Source: an uncultured Acidiphilium sp.
Lineage (GTDB): Bacteria; Bacillota; Clostridia; Christensenellales; Borkfalkiaceae
Length of the DNA stretch: 64,000 nt
Direction: 5' to 3'
NCBI GenBank assembly: GCA_902495325.1
Contig: CABUWK010000004.1
Location: 1 to 64,000 of the forward strand
A model generated the notes under the pieces. It was not told the DNA's origin, did no database searches, and was given only the letters and a program-made list of their open reading frames with translations. The position numbers were made by a program, and so were the translations under genes. Shown here in pieces: positions 24,041 through 32,960 of this stretch. Numbering within the stretch: position 1 is the stretch's first letter; each line of letters starts with the position of its first letter.

Positions 24041-24220
24041 TGTCATCCTGATCTTGCCCCTTGCCCGGCTGATGAAGGATCGGTTTTTTGTCATTCTGAT
24101 CCTACCACTTGCCCTACCCGCGAAGTAGATTCCCCCGTTGAAGCGGGGGAAGTGGCTGACGAAGTCAGACAAAAGGGGGGCGCCCCCGCCGAGGGGGTCT
24201 CAAAAAACACAGGATACGGG
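24041..24220 (-). repeat. Cluster of degenerate dispersed hairpin repeats
   Basis: Three nested cores (GTCATCCTGATC..., GTCATTCTGATCC..., and a longer variant with ATTCCCCCGTTGAAGCGGGGG, GCTGACGAAGTCAG and a terminal GAGGGGGTCTC). The 1-kb gap 23792-24695 contains this cluster, a TATAAGNCGATWA site (23982-23994), a tandem repeat and copy F; long open frames here follow the repeats and are not credible genes. Confidence 0.5.
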
Positions 24221-24248
24221 ATACCCCGTCGAGGGAGTTCAAGGTATA

Positions 24249-24406
24249 TTTTCTGCAAACGTAATGCCATTCTTTCGGGTAACCGCTTTTCTTTTTCCGA
24301 AGAAGGAACAACTGCTTTCCGAGTCCGTTTTCTCCGCAAACATAATGCATTCTTTCGGGTAATCGCTTTTCTTTTTCGAAGAGGAGACAACTGCTTTCCG
24401 AGTCCG
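24249..24406 (+). repeat. Two tandem 79-bp imperfect repeats
   Basis: 24249-24327 and 24328-24406 share the same order of blocks (GCAAAC(G/A)TAATGC, CATTCTTTCGGGTAA, CGCTTTTCTTTTTC, ACAACTGCTTTCCGAG); a third unit begins TTTTCTCC at 24407 and breaks off. Probably a replication-slippage duplication; no function assigned. Confidence 0.65.
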
Positions 24407-24600
24407 TTTTCTCCTCTTCGAGCATCACCTTTTTCCGAGAACTCCGTTTATCCCATGCGGGTTTGTCGTAACAATTACCTATCGTACGCCCTTAGTCCTT
24501 AAGGGACGAAGCTTTTATCGGTATTGAAACCTTTAGATTATATTTGTTTGTGGCGTTTTCTTGTCTCTGTCAGCTCGTCAGGTAGGGCGAAAACTTGGGG

Positions 24601-24658
24601 TGTTTTTAGATCCTTCGCGGGTGGGGCTACGAGGCAAGGCTCAGGATGACAAAAAACA
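24601..24658 (+). repeat. Hairpin dispersed repeat, copy F
   Basis: Core AGATCCTTCGCGGGTGGGGC ... GGCTCAGGATGAC, flanked by complementary arms TGTTTTT (24601-24607) and AAAAACA (24652-24658). Confidence 0.65.
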
Positions 24659-24695
24659 GATCTTTCCTGATCTGTTTTCCCCTGACGACACGGAA

Positions 24696-24755
24696 AAATG
24701 CCGTTCGCGATCCGAAGTTCCTTAACAGGCTTACGCGTGATCCGCAAACGGCATT
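24696..24755 (-). terminator. Terminator of the typA-apt-aspA operon
   Basis: Minus-strand inverted repeat with arms AAATGCCGTTTGCG-GATC and GATC-GCGAACGGCATTT, followed by a short T-run. It starts 24 bp beyond the aspA stop codon. Confidence 0.7.
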
Positions 24756-24778
24756 TGTTATTTGAATTTAATCGTCGC

Positions 24779-26170
24779 TCAGTTTTTTTCCGGTTCCGTC
24801 ATGGCGAAAGGATTCAGAATCTGTTCGAGAAGCTCGTCGTCTAAAAGGTGTTTTTCGCGGACGAGATCTTTGATCTTTCTGTTCTTCTTCAAAGCCTCTT
24901 TGGCAAGTTCCGCCGACTGTTTATACCCGAGATAGGGGCAGAGGGCGGTGACTGTTCCCACGCTTTCGTCTAAAAGCTCTTCGCAACGGGCGCGGTTGGA
25001 GCGGATGCCGTCGATGCAGTTTTCCGTCAGCGTTTTTACTGCGTTTTTCAGGCATACGAGAGATTCGAACAGTTTATAGAAAATAACCGGTTCGAAAGCG
25101 TTGAGCTCAAGCTGACCCGCTTCGGCGGCAAGGGTGATCGTGGTATCATTGCCGATGACGGCGAAAGCGACCTGCGATACGACCTCCGGAATGACGGGGT
25201 TTACTTTGCCCGGCATGATGGAAGACCCGTTCTGTTTGGCGGGAAGAATGATCTCTTCGAATCCCGTTTTCGGCCCGCTGGATAAAAGGCGCAGGTCGTT
25301 GCACATTTTGGAAAGGGAAACGGCAAGCGTTTTCAGCGCGCCCGACACGAACACAAATCCGTCAAGGTTCTGCGTCGCGTCGATCAGGTTTTCCGCACGG
25401 AGAAGGTCGTATCCGGTGACGGAAGAAAGGGTGGGGACGATTTCGTCCAGATACTGTTTCTTCACGTTGACAGCCGTTCCGATCGCCGTTCCGCCGAGGT
25501 TGACGGAATACATTTCCTGCACGGCTTCATTGAGAAGTTTCATGCAGCGGCGGATGCCGGAAGAATACGCCGCGAATTCCTGACCGAGACGGATGGGAAC
25601 GGCGTCTTCGAGCTGTGTTCTGCCCATTTTTACGATGTCGTTGAATTCGACTGCTTTCCGGTCGAGCGCGGCGGTCAGTTCCGAAACGTTGGCTTCGAGT
25701 TCCGTCGCGTAGTCGAGCACCGTGAGGCGTCCTGCCGTGGGAATGACGTCGTTCGTCGATTGCGAGCGGTTCACGTGGTCGTTTGGGTGGCAGAGGTATT
25801 CTCCCTTTTTGCCGCCGAGAAGTTCGGTCGCGCGGTTGGCGATCACTTCGTTTACGTTCATGTTTGCCGTCGTTCCGGCGCCGCCCTGAATCGAATCGGT
25901 GATAAACCAGCGGTCGAGTTTGCCCTCTATGGCTTCTTCGCACGCCTGTACGATGGCTTCTCCCGTCGCTTTCGGGATAAGCCCCGCCTTTGCATTGGTG
26001 ATCGCCGCCGCTTTTTTGATTTTAACGATATTTTTGATAAAGCGGGGATTCAAAGGGATCCCCGTGATATGAAAGTTCTGATAGCCCCGGTAGGTCTGCA
26101 CGCCGTAATAGGCTTCCGCGGGGATGTCCAGAGAGCCGATAGAGTCGCTTTCCGTTCTTTTGTCCGTCAT
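24779..26170 (-). CDS. aspA: Aspartate ammonia-lyase
   Basis: Splits L-aspartate into fumarate and ammonia in the cytoplasm. The 463-residue protein has the aspartase/fumarase features: GGAGTTANMNVNEVIANRA near residues 96-114, HPNDHVNRSQSTNDVIPTA, MGRTQLEDAVP, and the superfamily signature GSSIMPGKVNPV near residues 312-323. Length and the SxxNDV spacing fit aspartase better than class II fumarase, but the two are hard to separate by eye. It is the third gene of the minus-strand operon typA-apt-aspA. The asparaginase gene at 28735 would feed it, giving asparagine to aspartate to fumarate. Confidence 0.9.
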   Translation of the reverse strand: MTDKRTESDSIGSLDIPAEAYYGVQTYRGYQNFHITGIPLNPRFIKNIVKIKKAAAITNAKAGLIPKATGEAIVQACEEAIEGKLDRWFITDSIQGGAGTTANMNVNEVIANRATELLGGKKGEYLCHPNDHVNRSQSTNDVIPTAGRLTVLDYATELEANVSELTAALDRKAVEFNDIVKMGRTQLEDAVPIRLGQEFAAYSSGIRRCMKLLNEAVQEMYSVNLGGTAIGTAVNVKKQYLDEIVPTLSSVTGYDLLRAENLIDATQNLDGFVFVSGALKTLAVSLSKMCNDLRLLSSGPKTGFEEIILPAKQNGSSIMPGKVNPVIPEVVSQVAFAVIGNDTTITLAAEAGQLELNAFEPVIFYKLFESLVCLKNAVKTLTENCIDGIRSNRARCEELLDESVGTVTALCPYLGYKQSAELAKEALKKNRKIKDLVREKHLLDDELLEQILNPFAMTEPEKN

Positions 26171-26209
26171 GTGTGTTTTCTCCGTTGGAAATTTTGCGTT
26201 TTTTCCCGA

Positions 26210-26752
26210 TCAGAGCAGGGGGATGGGAGCGAGATAGTGGATATCCGTTCTCTTTGCGGCGTCTCCTTCGGCAAGCACGAAAATTCTTTTATACACAATG
26301 CCGCCCGCTTTTTCCACAAGCGCCTCCAGTCCGTTCAGACTTGCGCCGGTGGAGATCACGTCGTCCACGATGCCTACTTTTTTCCCTTTGATCAGATTGA
26401 CGTCGTGCAGGGAAAGGTAAAGTTCCTGCGGTTTTCCCGTTGTGATGGAAGACCCGTAAGAAACGCCGACGCCGTCCTGCATGTAAAGTTTTTTCGATTT
26501 TCTCGCTACGGCATAATAGGGCTGACCGAGTTCCCGCGCGGTCACGTGGGTCAGCTGAAGTCCTTTGGATTCCGCCGTGATCAGCACGTCGCACCCGTCG
26601 GCGAATTTCGCGAGGGACTTGCCGCAGTGTTCCGTGAGTTCCACATTCCCGTGGAGATTAAAAAACGCGATTTTTACGCCGCTCGGCAGGGGGATGATCG
26701 GGAGATCCGCGCGCATGCCGGCGATATCGATCGTCAGAACGTCGTTAGCCAT
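26210..26752 (-). CDS. Adenine phosphoribosyltransferase-like protein
   Basis: Type I phosphoribosyltransferase, expected to convert a purine base and PRPP to the nucleotide. The PRPP loop VGIVDDVISTGASL is near residues 126-139, preceded by CDVLITAESKGLQLTHVTA and KSKKLYMQ, the pattern of apt-type enzymes from Clostridia. The 180 residues match apt. It lies between typA and aspA (27- and 39-bp gaps) in one transcript. Adenine versus xanthine specificity cannot be told from the sequence. Confidence 0.8.
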   Translation of the reverse strand: MANDVLTIDIAGMRADLPIIPLPSGVKIAFFNLHGNVELTEHCGKSLAKFADGCDVLITAESKGLQLTHVTARELGQPYYAVARKSKKLYMQDGVGVSYGSSITTGKPQELYLSLHDVNLIKGKKVGIVDDVISTGASLNGLEALVEKAGGIVYKRIFVLAEGDAAKRTDIHYLAPIPLL

Positions 26753-26778
26753 ATATTCTTACCTCTTTTATGCTTATA

Positions 26779-28605
26779 TTAGTCGTTTTTGCGGTTTTTT
26801 GCCCATTCCTTCATGCGAAGATCTTTGGAAAGGATCTTCTTGCGGAGACGAATGTTTACGGGGGTCACTTCCACAAGTTCGTCGTCCGCGATGAATTCGA
26901 GACACTGTTCGAGGGAAAGGGTGACGGGCGGAATGAGTTTTAACGCGTCGTCGCTTCCCGAAGCGCGGCTGTTGGTCAGGTGCTTTAATTTGCACACGTT
27001 TACGGCAAGATCGTCTTCGCGGGAGTTTTCGCCCACGACCTGTCCTTCATATACGTGAACGCCGGGTCCGATGAACAGCGTGCAACGTTCCTGCGCGTTG
27101 AAAAGTCCGTACTGAGTGGTTACGCCCGATTCGAATACGACAAGGCTTCCTCTCGTTCTCGTGGGGATATCTCCCTTGTATTCTTCATATCCGCAGAACA
27201 CGTGGCTCATAATGCCGAATCCCTTCGTGTCCGTCAGCATTTCGCTGCGGTAGCCGAACAGGCATCTCGCGGGGATCTTGAATTCGAGTTTCGTCGTGCC
27301 GCGGTCGTCCGCGGACATGTCGAGCAGTTCCCCTTTTCTCGCGCCGATCTTGTTCATGATCGCGCCGACGTAATCGTTGGGTACTTCGATCACGAGATCT
27401 TCCATAGGTTCGTGGCATTTGCCGTTGATCTCTTTGAAGATGACGCGCGGGCGGGATACCTGGAATTCGTAACCCTCTCTGCGCATGTTTTCGATGAGGA
27501 TGGAAAGGTGCAGTTCCCCTCTGCCGTAAACCTTGAAGGTGTCCGCGCTGTCCGTTTCTTCCACGCGCATGGAAACGTTCGTTTCGATCTCTTTGAACAG
27601 TCTCGCGCGGAGATGACGGGAAGTGACAAACTTTCCTTCTTTGCCGGCAAACGGGCTGTTGTTTACCATGAAAAGCATGGAGACGGTCGGCTCGTCGATG
27701 GCGACGAAGGGAAGCTGTTCGATGCAGTCGTTCGAACAGATGGTCTCGCCGATGTTGATCTTATCGATGCCGGAAACGGCAATGATGTCGCCCATTTCCG
27801 CCGATTCCACTTCGATCCTCTTTAAGCCTTCGAACTGATAGAGCTTGCCTACGCGGGCGGGAGAAGTCGTTTTGTCGGTGTGGATCACGGTGATCGCCTG
27901 TCCGTCCGCTATCTTTCCTCTCACAAGCCTGCCGATGCCGATCCTGCCGACGTATTCGTCGTAGTCGACGTTGCAGATGATCGCCTGCAAAGGTCCGTTC
28001 AGGTCGCCCTGCGGCGCCGGGATCTCGGAGAGAATGGTATCGAGCAACGGGGTGAGGTCGGTACCGGGAACGGCGGGGTCGTAAGTTGCCCAGCCTTGTT
28101 TCGCGCTGGCGTAAACCACCTTGAAATCAAGCTGATCGTCGTTCGCGCCGAGCTCGATGAAAAGGTTGATGATCCCGTCGATGGTGGCGTTGAGGTCTCC
28201 GCCTTTGTCGATTTTGTTAATGCAAACGATGGGCTTTTTATTGAGCGAAAGCGCTTTTTTCAGTACGTATCTCGTCTGCGGCATGCAGCCTTCCACCGCG
28301 TCGACGAGAAGAACCACGCCGTCTACCATGGAGAGGATCCGCTCTACTTCGCCGCCGAAATCGGCGTGTCCCGGGGTGTCGATAATGTTGATTTTCGTGT
28401 CTTTGTAAATAACCGCAGTGTTCTTTGCGAGGATGGTAATTCCTCTTTCTTTTTCGATATCGCCGCTGTCCATGACTCTTTCCGCCACGACTTCGTTGCT
28501 TCTGAAAATGTGATTCTGCTTCAAAAGCCCGTCGACGAGGGTGGTTTTGCCGTGGTCGACGTGCGCGATGATCGCGATATTTCTTACGTTGCTTCTGATA
28601 TCCAT
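26779..28605 (-). CDS. typA: Translational GTPase TypA/BipA
   Basis: Ribosome-associated GTPase involved in 50S assembly and stress adaptation. The 608-residue protein opens with RNIAIIAHVDHGKTTLVDGLL (G1), RGITI (G2), DTPGHADF (G3) and NKID (G4), followed by the EF-G-like domains and the TypA-specific C-terminal region (TNSRASGSDDALKLIPP, EQCLEFIADDELVEVTP). It is transcribed from a consensus promoter at 28633-28661 divergently from ansA. Nothing is missing. Confidence 0.97.
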   Translation of the reverse strand: MDIRSNVRNIAIIAHVDHGKTTLVDGLLKQNHIFRSNEVVAERVMDSGDIEKERGITILAKNTAVIYKDTKINIIDTPGHADFGGEVERILSMVDGVVLLVDAVEGCMPQTRYVLKKALSLNKKPIVCINKIDKGGDLNATIDGIINLFIELGANDDQLDFKVVYASAKQGWATYDPAVPGTDLTPLLDTILSEIPAPQGDLNGPLQAIICNVDYDEYVGRIGIGRLVRGKIADGQAITVIHTDKTTSPARVGKLYQFEGLKRIEVESAEMGDIIAVSGIDKINIGETICSNDCIEQLPFVAIDEPTVSMLFMVNNSPFAGKEGKFVTSRHLRARLFKEIETNVSMRVEETDSADTFKVYGRGELHLSILIENMRREGYEFQVSRPRVIFKEINGKCHEPMEDLVIEVPNDYVGAIMNKIGARKGELLDMSADDRGTTKLEFKIPARCLFGYRSEMLTDTKGFGIMSHVFCGYEEYKGDIPTRTRGSLVVFESGVTTQYGLFNAQERCTLFIGPGVHVYEGQVVGENSREDDLAVNVCKLKHLTNSRASGSDDALKLIPPVTLSLEQCLEFIADDELVEVTPVNIRLRKKILSKDLRMKEWAKNRKND

Positions 28606-28632
28606 ATGGAGTTCTCCTATTCAAACTCCTTT

Positions 28633-28661
28633 AGTATATATTTTGTCGCGCGATTTGTCAA
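28633..28661 (-). promoter_or_regulatory. Promoter of typA-apt-aspA
   Basis: Minus strand TTGACA (28661-28656) and TATACT (28638-28633), 17-bp spacer. Purine-rich AAAGGAG and AGGAG lie between it and the typA ATG. Confidence 0.8.
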
Positions 28662-28699
28662 ACAAATGGAAAAGTATTTTTTAATCTCCGCCAAAAAAT

Positions 28700-28728
28700 T
28701 AGACATTTTTTCTTTGATGTGTTAAAAT
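28700..28728 (+). promoter_or_regulatory. Promoter of ansA giving a leaderless messenger
   Basis: TAGACA (28700-28705) and TAAAAT (28723-28728) with a 17-bp spacer. The ATG of ansA begins 7 nt after the -10 box, exactly where transcription should start, and no Shine-Dalgarno sequence is present. Confidence 0.65.
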
Positions 28729-28734
28729 GCTTAC

Positions 28735-29733
28735 ATGAAAAACATACTCATTATCGCAACGGGCGGAACGATCGCATCGAAACGGACGGAAACGGGGTTA
28801 TCTCCGCTGATGACGGTGGAAGAGATGCTTGCTTTCGTACCGGAAATCAGAAAAATAGCGAACGTCGGCGTCGTTCAGCCGATGAATCTCGACAGTACGA
28901 ATATCGCTCCGTCGGACTGGCTCGTTATGGAAAAATGCATCGAAGAGAATTACGACCGTTACGACGGTTTCGTGATCCTTCACGGAACGGATACGATGGC
29001 ATATACGGCGGCGGCGCTTTCCTACCTCGTGCAAAACAGTCCGAAACCGATCGTGGTTACGGGTGCGCAACGCCCTATCGACATGGAAGTGACGGACGCG
29101 AAAACGAATTTTACCGACAGCGTGCGTTATGCCGTTTCGCCTGCGGCGAAAGGGGTCTCGCTCGTATTCGACGGTCGGGTGATCTGCGGAACGCGCGCAA
29201 AAAAGACGAGATCGAAGAGTTTCAACGCCTTTTCGAGTATTAATTTCCCTTATCTTGCCGTCGTTTCGGGAGAGAAAGTGATCGATTACGGCATCGGAAG
29301 GGTCGCTTGCGCCCGCCCGATTTTTTACGATAAGCTCAATCCGAGCGTCGGGTTGTTCAAGCTGATCCCCGGCGCAAAGGAGGAGCTTCTCGATTATTAT
29401 TTCCTTCTGCACGACGTCGTCGTGATCGAAAGTTTCGGCGTGGGCGGTATTCCGGAAGGGGATCGCTTCGGCTTTTACGACGTGATCGCAAAATGGCGGG
29501 AGAGGGGAAAAGTGACCGTCGTCTGCACGCAGGTGATGAGCGAGGGCAGCGATATGTCCGTTTATCGCGTCGGCGTAAGGGGCAAAGAGGAATACGGGCT
29601 TATGGAAAGCTACGATATGACCCCCGAGGCCGTCGTGACGAAACTGATGTGGGCTTCCGCCGTTGCGAAAGATCGGTCGGAGCTTGAAAAGTTGTTCTAT
29701 AAGACGATTAACAACGATATTTTATGTAAATAA
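28735..29733 (+). CDS. ansA: Type I L-asparaginase
   Basis: Hydrolyses L-asparagine to aspartate and ammonia; cytoplasmic, since no signal peptide is present. Two catalytic motifs are visible: ATGGTIAS with the nucleophile Thr12, and HGTDTM with Thr85-Asp86; the conserved Lys follows in DAKTNFTDSVRYA. The 332 residues fit type I enzymes. The gene is divergent from the typA-apt-aspA operon, whose last product consumes aspartate. Its messenger is predicted to start at the A of the ATG. Confidence 0.93.
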   Translation: MKNILIIATGGTIASKRTETGLSPLMTVEEMLAFVPEIRKIANVGVVQPMNLDSTNIAPSDWLVMEKCIEENYDRYDGFVILHGTDTMAYTAAALSYLVQNSPKPIVVTGAQRPIDMEVTDAKTNFTDSVRYAVSPAAKGVSLVFDGRVICGTRAKKTRSKSFNAFSSINFPYLAVVSGEKVIDYGIGRVACARPIFYDKLNPSVGLFKLIPGAKEELLDYYFLLHDVVVIESFGVGGIPEGDRFGFYDVIAKWRERGKVTVVCTQVMSEGSDMSVYRVGVRGKEEYGLMESYDMTPEAVVTKLMWASAVAKDRSELEKLFYKTINNDILCK

Positions 29734-29771
29734 ACGTCGGTGCGGAATTTTTGCCGACAGAGGAAGTACCA

Positions 29772-31520
29772 TTGAAAAAAGAGAAAGAAAAAAGCAGAAA
29801 AGGGAGATTCGTAAAATTCGCGTCTTACTATAAGCCCCATAAGAAATTGTTTCTGATCGACATGGTTTGCGCGCTGATCGTTTCGGTGTGCAATCTCGTG
29901 TACCCCGCGATCGCGGGAAAGATCGTCAGAAGCGGAGAGACGAGCGTCGTGCTGACGGGGTGCGGCGTTTTGCTTGCCGTATTTCTGTTGAAAGCCGCGC
30001 TCAACTACGTGATCGCCTATTGGGGGCACGTGGTCGGCGTGAGGATCCAGGGCGATATGCGCAGCGAGCTGTTCGCTCATTTGCAAAAGCTTCCTTTTAC
30101 TTATTATGACGAAACGAAAGTCGGTTCGATCATGTCCAGGCTCGTGAACGATCTGTTCGAGGTGTCCGAGCTTGCGCACCACGGTCCGGAAGATATGTTT
30201 CTTTCCGTTCTGACGTTCATCGGGGCGGAGATCATGATCGCCCTTATCGACCCGTGGCTCGCGCTGATCGTTCTTGCGGTCATTCCGGTGATCGTCATTG
30301 TGGCGGTGAAACTCAGATTGCAGCTTCTTTCGGCTTTTAAGGTTTCCCGCGAGAGAACGTCCGAGATCAACGCTACGGTGGAAAGCTCCGTTTCCGGGAT
30401 CCGCGTGGCGAAGTCGTACACGGCGGAAAAACACGAGCATGAAAAGTTCGAGTCCGCCAACAAAGGGCTGAAGGACGCGCGCAGTCTCCAATACCGCGCC
30501 ATGAGCAATTTCCAGACGGCGATGTCCTTCTCGCTCGATTTTCTCTATCTCGTCGCGCTGCTTTCGGGCGGGTTGTTCTATGCGATAGGGAAACTCGACG
30601 CGTCCGGGCTCACTTCTTACGTTTTGTATATCGCCATGCTGATCACTCCGATCCGCACGTTCATCACCATTTTCGAGCAGCTGCAGGAAGGTATGACGGG
30701 GTTCGACCGTTTTCTGGAAGTGCTTGCCGTCGCGCCCGAAAAGGAACCTTCGTCTCCCGTGAAGGTCGGTACGCTCAAAGGGGATATCCGTTTCGATCAC
30801 GTTTCCTTCCGTTATAAAAAGGATGGGGAAGAAGGGAAAAATCTGATATTAAACGACTTATCGCTTGAGATCCCCGCGGGAAAGACCGTTGCCCTCGTAG
30901 GACCTTCCGGCGGAGGGAAAACGACGTTCTGCAATCTGATCCCCCGTTTTTACGAGATCGACGAAGGCAGGATCACGATCGACGGGATCGACGTGCGCGA
31001 CATGCGCCTTGCCGATTTAAGGCGGAACGTGGGCATCGTCGCGCAGGACGTTTTTATCTTCAGCGGCACGGTGAAGGAGAATATCGCTTACGGCGATTTC
31101 GACGCCACGGACGAACAGATCGAGCGGGCGGCGAAACTTGCCAACATTCACGATTTCGTTTCCGGGCTCGAGAACGGATACGATACTTATGTGGGCGAGC
31201 GGGGTGTAAAACTTTCGGGCGGGCAACGCCAGCGCATTTCCATCGCCCGCGCTTTTCTGAAAAATCCGCCTGTTCTGATCCTGGACGAAGCGACCAGCGC
31301 CCTCGACAACGTGACCGAAATGCAGATACAGGACGCCCTCGAACGCCTGAGCGACGGCAGAACGACGGTCGTCGTGGCGCACAGGCTTTCCACCGTAAAA
31401 AATGCGGACGAAATCATCGTTCTGGATGCCGACGGTGTGAAGGAACGCGGAACGCATGAAAGTCTGATGGCGAAAAACGGCGAATACGCCACGCTTTACC
31501 GCTATCAGTTCCGCGAGTAA
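29772..31520 (+). CDS. ABC exporter, MsbA/LmrA-type half-transporter
   Basis: Fused membrane and ATPase half-transporter, expected to act as a dimer exporting drugs, lipids or peptides. The start chosen is the TTG at 29772 (KKEKEKSRKGRF) with GAGGAAG 8 nt upstream; a TTG at 29751 would add seven residues. Six membrane helices span about residues 25-310. The ATPase follows: Walker A GPSGGGKTT near 376, signature LSGGQRQRISIARAF near 477, Walker B VLILDEATSALD and the H-loop VVVAHRLST. Being alone rather than paired suggests a homodimer. The substrate is unknown. Confidence 0.9.
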   Translation: MKKEKEKSRKGRFVKFASYYKPHKKLFLIDMVCALIVSVCNLVYPAIAGKIVRSGETSVVLTGCGVLLAVFLLKAALNYVIAYWGHVVGVRIQGDMRSELFAHLQKLPFTYYDETKVGSIMSRLVNDLFEVSELAHHGPEDMFLSVLTFIGAEIMIALIDPWLALIVLAVIPVIVIVAVKLRLQLLSAFKVSRERTSEINATVESSVSGIRVAKSYTAEKHEHEKFESANKGLKDARSLQYRAMSNFQTAMSFSLDFLYLVALLSGGLFYAIGKLDASGLTSYVLYIAMLITPIRTFITIFEQLQEGMTGFDRFLEVLAVAPEKEPSSPVKVGTLKGDIRFDHVSFRYKKDGEEGKNLILNDLSLEIPAGKTVALVGPSGGGKTTFCNLIPRFYEIDEGRITIDGIDVRDMRLADLRRNVGIVAQDVFIFSGTVKENIAYGDFDATDEQIERAAKLANIHDFVSGLENGYDTYVGERGVKLSGGQRQRISIARAFLKNPPVLILDEATSALDNVTEMQIQDALERLSDGRTTVVVAHRLSTVKNADEIIVLDADGVKERGTHESLMAKNGEYATLYRYQFRE

Positions 31521-31578
31521 ATTGTTTGTTGAAAATATCGATAATCAGCTTATAGAAGGACTTTATTTATTAATTATC

Positions 31579-32286
31579 ATGTTGGATCGTCAGGAAATCA
31601 TATCCTATTTCAAAAAAGACCCCGTGCATTTCGCGAATGCGGAATACGCATTGAAAAGCGGCGGCGAGGTTTTGTACGCCGAAGAAGACGGGCTTGCCCT
31701 GCGGGTGAAAAAATACGGGATCCCCACCGTTTACGGGTTAAAAAAAGAAAGCGCGGAAAGGATTCTGCGCCTGTTCGGAAAACCGGATATTCTCGTTTGT
31801 TCGTCTGAAGAAGAAGCGCAGATCGCGCTTGCCGTTTTTCCTTACATGAAAACGGCAAAGCCCTGTTATCAGGTCCGGTACGACGGCGTGAAGGAAGACC
31901 CTCTGCCCGTCGGTTTTTCGGTGAAGAAACTTATCCCGGACGAGGAGACGGTGAAGTTTGTGACGGCAACTTATTCTCTGCATTACGGCGAAGCCGCCAT
32001 AAGGGAAGTGATCGGGAATCTCGGAATGTACGGCGTGTTTTCCGGCGAAAGGATCGCGGCGTATATCGGCAGGCACGAAGAGGGGTCGGTAGGGCTGCTT
32101 GAAGTGATGCCCGGATTCCGCCGGCACGGGCTTGGCACCTATCTCGTGAAATACATGGCGGCGCGGGTGATTGAGGAAGGGGAGATCGCTTACGCGCAGA
32201 TCGTTTCGGATAACGAAAAAAGTTTAAACATGCACCTGAAAATGGGCTTTGTCCCTTCGGAGAAAAAAGTTTACTGGTGTTACTGA
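31579..32286 (+). CDS. GNAT-family N-acetyltransferase
   Basis: Acetyl-CoA-dependent acyltransferase of unknown substrate. The start at 31579 (MLDRQEIISYFKKDP) excludes 19 unlikely residues that overlap a TATAAGNCGATWA site. Residues about 130-235 hold the GNAT fold: GRHEEGSVGLLEVMPGFRRHGLGTYL contains the acetyl-CoA loop RRHGLG near residues 182-187, and YAQIVSDNEKSLNMHLKMGF is the typical C-terminal motif. The N-terminal 120 residues are a second domain, as in double-domain GNATs of Clostridia. It follows the ABC exporter by 58 bp. Confidence 0.8.
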   Translation: MLDRQEIISYFKKDPVHFANAEYALKSGGEVLYAEEDGLALRVKKYGIPTVYGLKKESAERILRLFGKPDILVCSSEEEAQIALAVFPYMKTAKPCYQVRYDGVKEDPLPVGFSVKKLIPDEETVKFVTATYSLHYGEAAIREVIGNLGMYGVFSGERIAAYIGRHEEGSVGLLEVMPGFRRHGLGTYLVKYMAARVIEEGEIAYAQIVSDNEKSLNMHLKMGFVPSEKKVYWCY

Positions 32287-32293
32287 TCTGTTC

Positions 32294-32749
32294 TTATCTG
32301 GCATAAGGGGAAGGGTTTTGCCTGACCGAAAACAGGTCAAATATAATTTTTTGATTTTTTATCGCACGGTTCAGCGTTGCCGCGGCACCGTTGCCGGAAC
32401 GCCACACGTATGCGATCACGATATCGGCACGGTCTGCCATCCACAGATTTCTTTTGCAAACGGCAAATTTAGGCGGGGAATTTTCGATCGGCGGGTATAT
32501 GATTTCGTCATATCCTTCCGCATCGCGGATACGATCCGGATATGCCGTGATCAGGATCAGTTTTGCGTTCGGATGCGTGCGGCGAAAAACGGAGCAACAG
32601 TTTTTCGCAAAGAAATCGAATTGTCCGTAGCCGCCGAGATAAAATTCACAGGGGGATTCGCCGACGTGTTTTTCCAGAAAGTCGAGAACGGTTGATTTAT
32701 CTCCCGGTTTTTCCGAGAAATCGGAGTGCCCGCAAAAGGTTACAATCAT
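32294..32749 (-). CDS. SLOG-superfamily (YpsA/DUF1273-like) protein
   Basis: A 151-residue Rossmann-like protein. The opening MIVTFCGHSDF and the segment EFYLGGYGQFDFFAKNCC match the nucleotide-binding loops of the SLOG (YpsA/LOG/DprA-like) superfamily, and MADRADIVIAYVWRSGNGAAAT is the usual second half-site. GGAGA lies 8 nt upstream of the ATG. The gene is preceded by an RNA leader of about 187 nt with its own promoter and a terminator ending about 20 nt before the start codon, so its expression may be governed by transcription attenuation. SLOG proteins are thought to bind nucleotide-like ligands; the ligand here is unknown. A second SLOG protein is at 47760. Confidence 0.7.
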   Translation of the reverse strand: MIVTFCGHSDFSEKPGDKSTVLDFLEKHVGESPCEFYLGGYGQFDFFAKNCCSVFRRTHPNAKLILITAYPDRIRDAEGYDEIIYPPIENSPPKFAVCKRNLWMADRADIVIAYVWRSGNGAAATLNRAIKNQKIIFDLFSVRQNPSPYAR

Positions 32750-32767
32750 AATAGTCTCCTTTCGGGA

Positions 32768-32954
32768 TAAAAAAAGAGCGCGTCCCGAAACGAAACGGCT
32801 CCTTTACAGAATGCGCGTCTCGCCTTAGTGCGACCTAACCAAACGTTCACCTTATTCAGACTACGATTTGTTGCGGACACGAAAACTGCCGTAATTAAGT
32901 GTAGTCTAAAATAAGGGCATTATACCCCGAGGGAAGTTTATTCGGTTAGGTCGC
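32768..32954 (-). ncRNA. Structured RNA (6S-like sRNA or cis-acting leader)
   Basis: On the minus strand a transcript starting near 32954 folds as follows. Its first 11 nt (GCGACCTAACC) pair perfectly with 32840-32830; an inner 15-bp stem pairs 32916-32901 with 32864-32850 (one bulge); the internal loop between is highly asymmetric (about 27 nt on the 5' side, including CCCTCGGGG, 9 nt on the 3' side); a large apical loop spans 32900-32865. The long rod with an open middle recalls 6S RNA, while the terminator placed just before a ribosome-binding site recalls a riboswitch or attenuator. I cannot decide without a covariance search. Confidence 0.6.
32769..32805 (-). terminator. Terminator of the structured RNA, just before the SLOG gene
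   Basis: Minus-strand hairpin AAAGGAGC-CGTTTC ... GGGACG-C-GCTCTTT followed by a run of T. The poly-T ends about 20 nt before the ATG at 32749, with the ribosome-binding site in between, the layout of an attenuator. Confidence 0.7.
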
Positions 32955-32960
32955 AGGATA

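Noticed and set aside
24017..24502. A 161-codon open frame
   Set aside because: It runs through dispersed and tandem repeats, has no ribosome-binding site and no protein-like composition.
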